From Pseudonocardia sp. (GTDB lineage Bacteria; Actinomycetota; Actinomycetes; Mycobacteriales; Pseudonocardiaceae), in contig NZ_JAJCYB010000062.1 of NCBI RefSeq assembly GCF_029263155.1, forward strand, positions 1 through 48,403: 48,403 bases of DNA, read 5' to 3'. The notes under the pieces are model-generated. The model ran no database searches. It was not told where the DNA came from and saw nothing but the letters and a program-made list of their open reading frames with translations. The translations under genes were made by a program, and so were the position numbers. This document shows, piece by piece, positions 47,089 through 48,403 of this stretch (its first letter is position 1; each line of letters begins with the position of its first letter).

Positions 47089-47676
47089 GTGACCACCGCG
47101 CCCGCCCGGCACCTCGTCGAGCTCGGGCCGCTCGACCTCGCCGACCGGCTCGGTGCCGCACTCGAGGTCTACGTGGCCGCGATGGGGTACCCGCCGGGCA
47201 CCGCCCGCCATCGCAGGCCCCTGTGGCTCGACCACGTGCAGCGGCCGGGCTGGCGCGCCGTCGGCTGGATCGACGCGGCCGACCGGCTGCTCGGCGTCGC
47301 CTACGGATACCGCGGCGCTCCCGGGCAGTGGTGGTTCGAGGAGGTCCGGCGGGGCCTGCGGTCCCAGCCTGCGGACCAGTACTGGCTCGAGGACTACTTC
47401 GAGCTCACCGAGCTGCACGTGCGGCCCGACGTGCAGGGCGGCGGGCTCGGCGAGGGGCTGCTGCGGGCACTGCTGGCCGGGGCGACCACGCGGCGCGTCC
47501 TGCTGTCCACCCCCGAGTACGGCACCCAGGCGCCGGGGAGGGCGTGGCAGCTCTACCGCCGCACCGGCTTCCACGACGTGCTGCGCCAGCACCGGTTCAC
47601 CGGCGACACCCGCCCCTTCGCGGTGCTGGGCCGCACGCTGCCCCTGGACCCGCCCGGACGCACCTCGGAGCCATGA
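47089..47676 (+). CDS. GNAT-family N-acetyltransferase
   Basis: The protein has 195 aa. Typical GNAT elements are LTELHVRPDVQGGGLGEGLLRALLAG, where QGGGLG is the acetyl-CoA pyrophosphate loop, and the late WQLYRRTGFHDVLRQ. The substrate is unknown. The start is a GTG with no clear Shine-Dalgarno; the ATG at 47081 is in another frame. It diverges from the SOS operon, with the LexA box nearer its own start than to the first codon on the other side; SOS control of this gene is unproven. Its stop lies inside an inverted-repeat element. Confidence 0.85.
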   Translation: MTTAPARHLVELGPLDLADRLGAALEVYVAAMGYPPGTARHRRPLWLDHVQRPGWRAVGWIDAADRLLGVAYGYRGAPGQWWFEEVRRGLRSQPADQYWLEDYFELTELHVRPDVQGGGLGEGLLRALLAGATTRRVLLSTPEYGTQAPGRAWQLYRRTGFHDVLRQHRFTGDTRPFAVLGRTLPLDPPGRTSEP

Positions 47677-47720
47677 CGCTGTCGACGGCCGCCCATGGCA
47701 GCACTGTGGCTCCGAAGTGC
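47660..47720. repeat. inverted-repeat element, copy 2 (GNAT-LppM gap)
   Basis: Arms 47660-47682 and 47698-47720 pair at 17 of 23 positions around a 15-bp spacer, the same arm and spacer lengths as copy 1 at 29424-29484. Arms begin GCACCTCGGAGCC or GCACTTCGGAGCC. The GNAT stop codon is within the left arm. Confidence 0.8.
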
Positions 47721-47734
47721 GGATCGTGGGCTGG

Positions 47735-47740
47735 CACGAT
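47735..47740 (+). promoter_or_regulatory. candidate -10 element, leaderless lipoprotein start
   Basis: CACGAT ends 6 nt before the GTG at 47747 and no Shine-Dalgarno is present. This suggests a leaderless transcript; the -35 is not evident. Confidence 0.35.
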
Positions 47741-47746
47741 GGTCCG

Positions 47747-48403
47747 GTGACCCTCCGGCGCGCACCCGTGTTGTTGCTGCTGATCGCCCTGATCGCGCTG
47801 TTGGCCCTCTCCGGCTGTGCCAGGGTGCGGGCCGCGCTGGCCGTGCAGCCCGACGACACCGTGGACGGCGAGATCATCCTCGCCACCCCGGAGCAGGGCC
47901 CCGACGATCCGGGGCCCGTGGTCACGCTGCCCCCGTCGCTCGCCGACGACGTCGAGCTGTCGCCGTACCGTCAGGAGGGCTACGCCGGCTCGGTGGCCCG
48001 GTTCACCGGCCTGACGTTTCCGCAGGTCAGCGAGCTGATCGGCGCGGCAGGCGCGCCCGGCGAGAGCGTCGACCTGCAGCTGCGGCGAGCCGGCAACCGC
48101 GTGGTGCTGGCGGGCTCGGTGGACCTCACCACCGTCGACACCGACCTCGCCGACTTCCAGCTCAAGGTCAGCTTCCCGGGCCAGGTGCTCGACACCAACG
48201 GCGACGCCGACTCGGGCACCGTCAGCTGGTCGTTCGACGCGGGCCGGGTGGGCGACATCGAGGCGGTGGTCGCGATCGACGACCCGAACGCCCCGTCCCC
48301 GGTGAACTGGACCCTCGGCCTGGCGGCGGTCGTCGCGGGGGGGGGGGGCGGGGGGGTTGTGTTTGGCCCCCCCCCCACCAACCCCCCCCCCAGACCCCCC
48401 ACC
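47747..48403 (+). CDS. LppM-type lipoprotein, 3' end lost
   Basis: About 195 residues are readable. The signal peptide VTLRRAPVLLLLIALIALLA is followed by the lipobox LSGC (Cys24 is the lipidated residue). The mature part has ARVRAALAVQPDDTVDGEI, FTGLTFPQVSEL and the C-terminal DSGTVSWSFDAGRVGDIEAVV, a pattern of the LppM domain (DUF3153). A membrane helix seems to begin at WTLGLAAVVAG. From about 48338 the sequence is G and C homopolymers, so the true C-terminus cannot be read. Confidence 0.82.
   Translation, partial: MTLRRAPVLLLLIALIALLALSGCARVRAALAVQPDDTVDGEIILATPEQGPDDPGPVVTLPPSLADDVELSPYRQEGYAGSVARFTGLTFPQVSELIGAAGAPGESVDLQLRRAGNRVVLAGSVDLTTVDTDLADFQLKVSFPGQVLDTNGDADSGTVSWSFDAGRVGDIEAVVAIDDPNAPSPVNWTLGLAAVVAGGGGGGVVFGPPPTNPPPRPPT

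Overview
The window is very GC-rich, has the Actinobacteria-specific layout of the division and cell wall (dcw) cluster (no ftsA, sepF-yggT-divIVA downstream of ftsZ, ileS with a T-box), many GTG starts, many 4-base ATGA/GTGA gene overlaps and many starts placed 6-8 nt after a -10 hexamer (probably leaderless). All of this fits a filamentous or coccoid actinobacterium. The overall protein style suggests a Pseudonocardia-like member of the Pseudonocardiaceae, but the genus is an inference. The left end cuts dnaE. The right end (from about 48,338) collapses into long G and C homopolymers and looks like a bad contig end.

Layout. 1-2414 (-): 5' part of dnaE (replicative DNA polymerase III alpha). 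2415-3269: non-coding, GC-rich repeats. 3270-6165 (-): GT4 glycosyltransferase, EamA-type transporter and DUF998-like membrane protein. 6380-8331 (+): alpha/beta hydrolase overlapping a second GT4 enzyme. 8380-8403: hairpin between convergent genes. 8431-12064 (-): membrane-anchored protein, RluA-family pseudouridine synthase, lspA and a cation/proton antiporter. 12173-19103 (-): methyltransferase, ileS behind a T-box leader, a membrane protein with a C-terminal Cys/His motif, divIVA and yggT.

19141-38625 (-) is the dcw cluster, which reads in the direction of transcription mraZ-rsmH-(small ORF)-ftsL-ftsI-[528-bp gap]-murE-murF-mraY-murD-ftsW-murG-murC-ftsQ-ftsZ-pgeF-YggS family-(small ORF)-sepF. 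It encodes the cytoplasmic and lipid steps of peptidoglycan precursor synthesis (MurC-F, MraY, MurG), the septal synthase pair FtsW/FtsI with FtsQ/FtsL, the FtsZ ring, its membrane anchor SepF and the polar-growth scaffold DivIVA. The mraZ promoter carries five TGGNN repeats at exact 10-bp spacing, a textbook MraZ autoregulatory operator.

39042-43582 (+), divergent from mraZ: a MoxR ATPase, DUF58 and TgpA-like transglutaminase operon, ending at a perfect 16-bp-stem hairpin against the convergent DUF3040 gene (-). 44289-45980: a methyltransferase (-) and a ParA/MinD-like ATPase (+) start back to back from two probable leaderless promoters only 33 bp apart. 46038-46898 (-): a small SOS operon (22-codon leader ORF, DUF6504, SAV_6107-type HEPN) downstream of a perfect actinobacterial LexA box. 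47089-end (+): a GNAT acetyltransferase and a truncated LppM-type lipoprotein.

Points most worth a second look: the LexA-controlled DUF6504/HEPN unit; a two-copy dispersed inverted-repeat element (29.42 kb and 47.66 kb); short leader ORFs that stop inside the start codon of ftsL, sepF and DUF6504; extra 10-bp-spaced TGGGG pairs between mraZ and moxR; and the divergent leaderless promoter pair at 45.06 kb. I found no convincing mobile element, CRISPR array, tRNA or rRNA gene.
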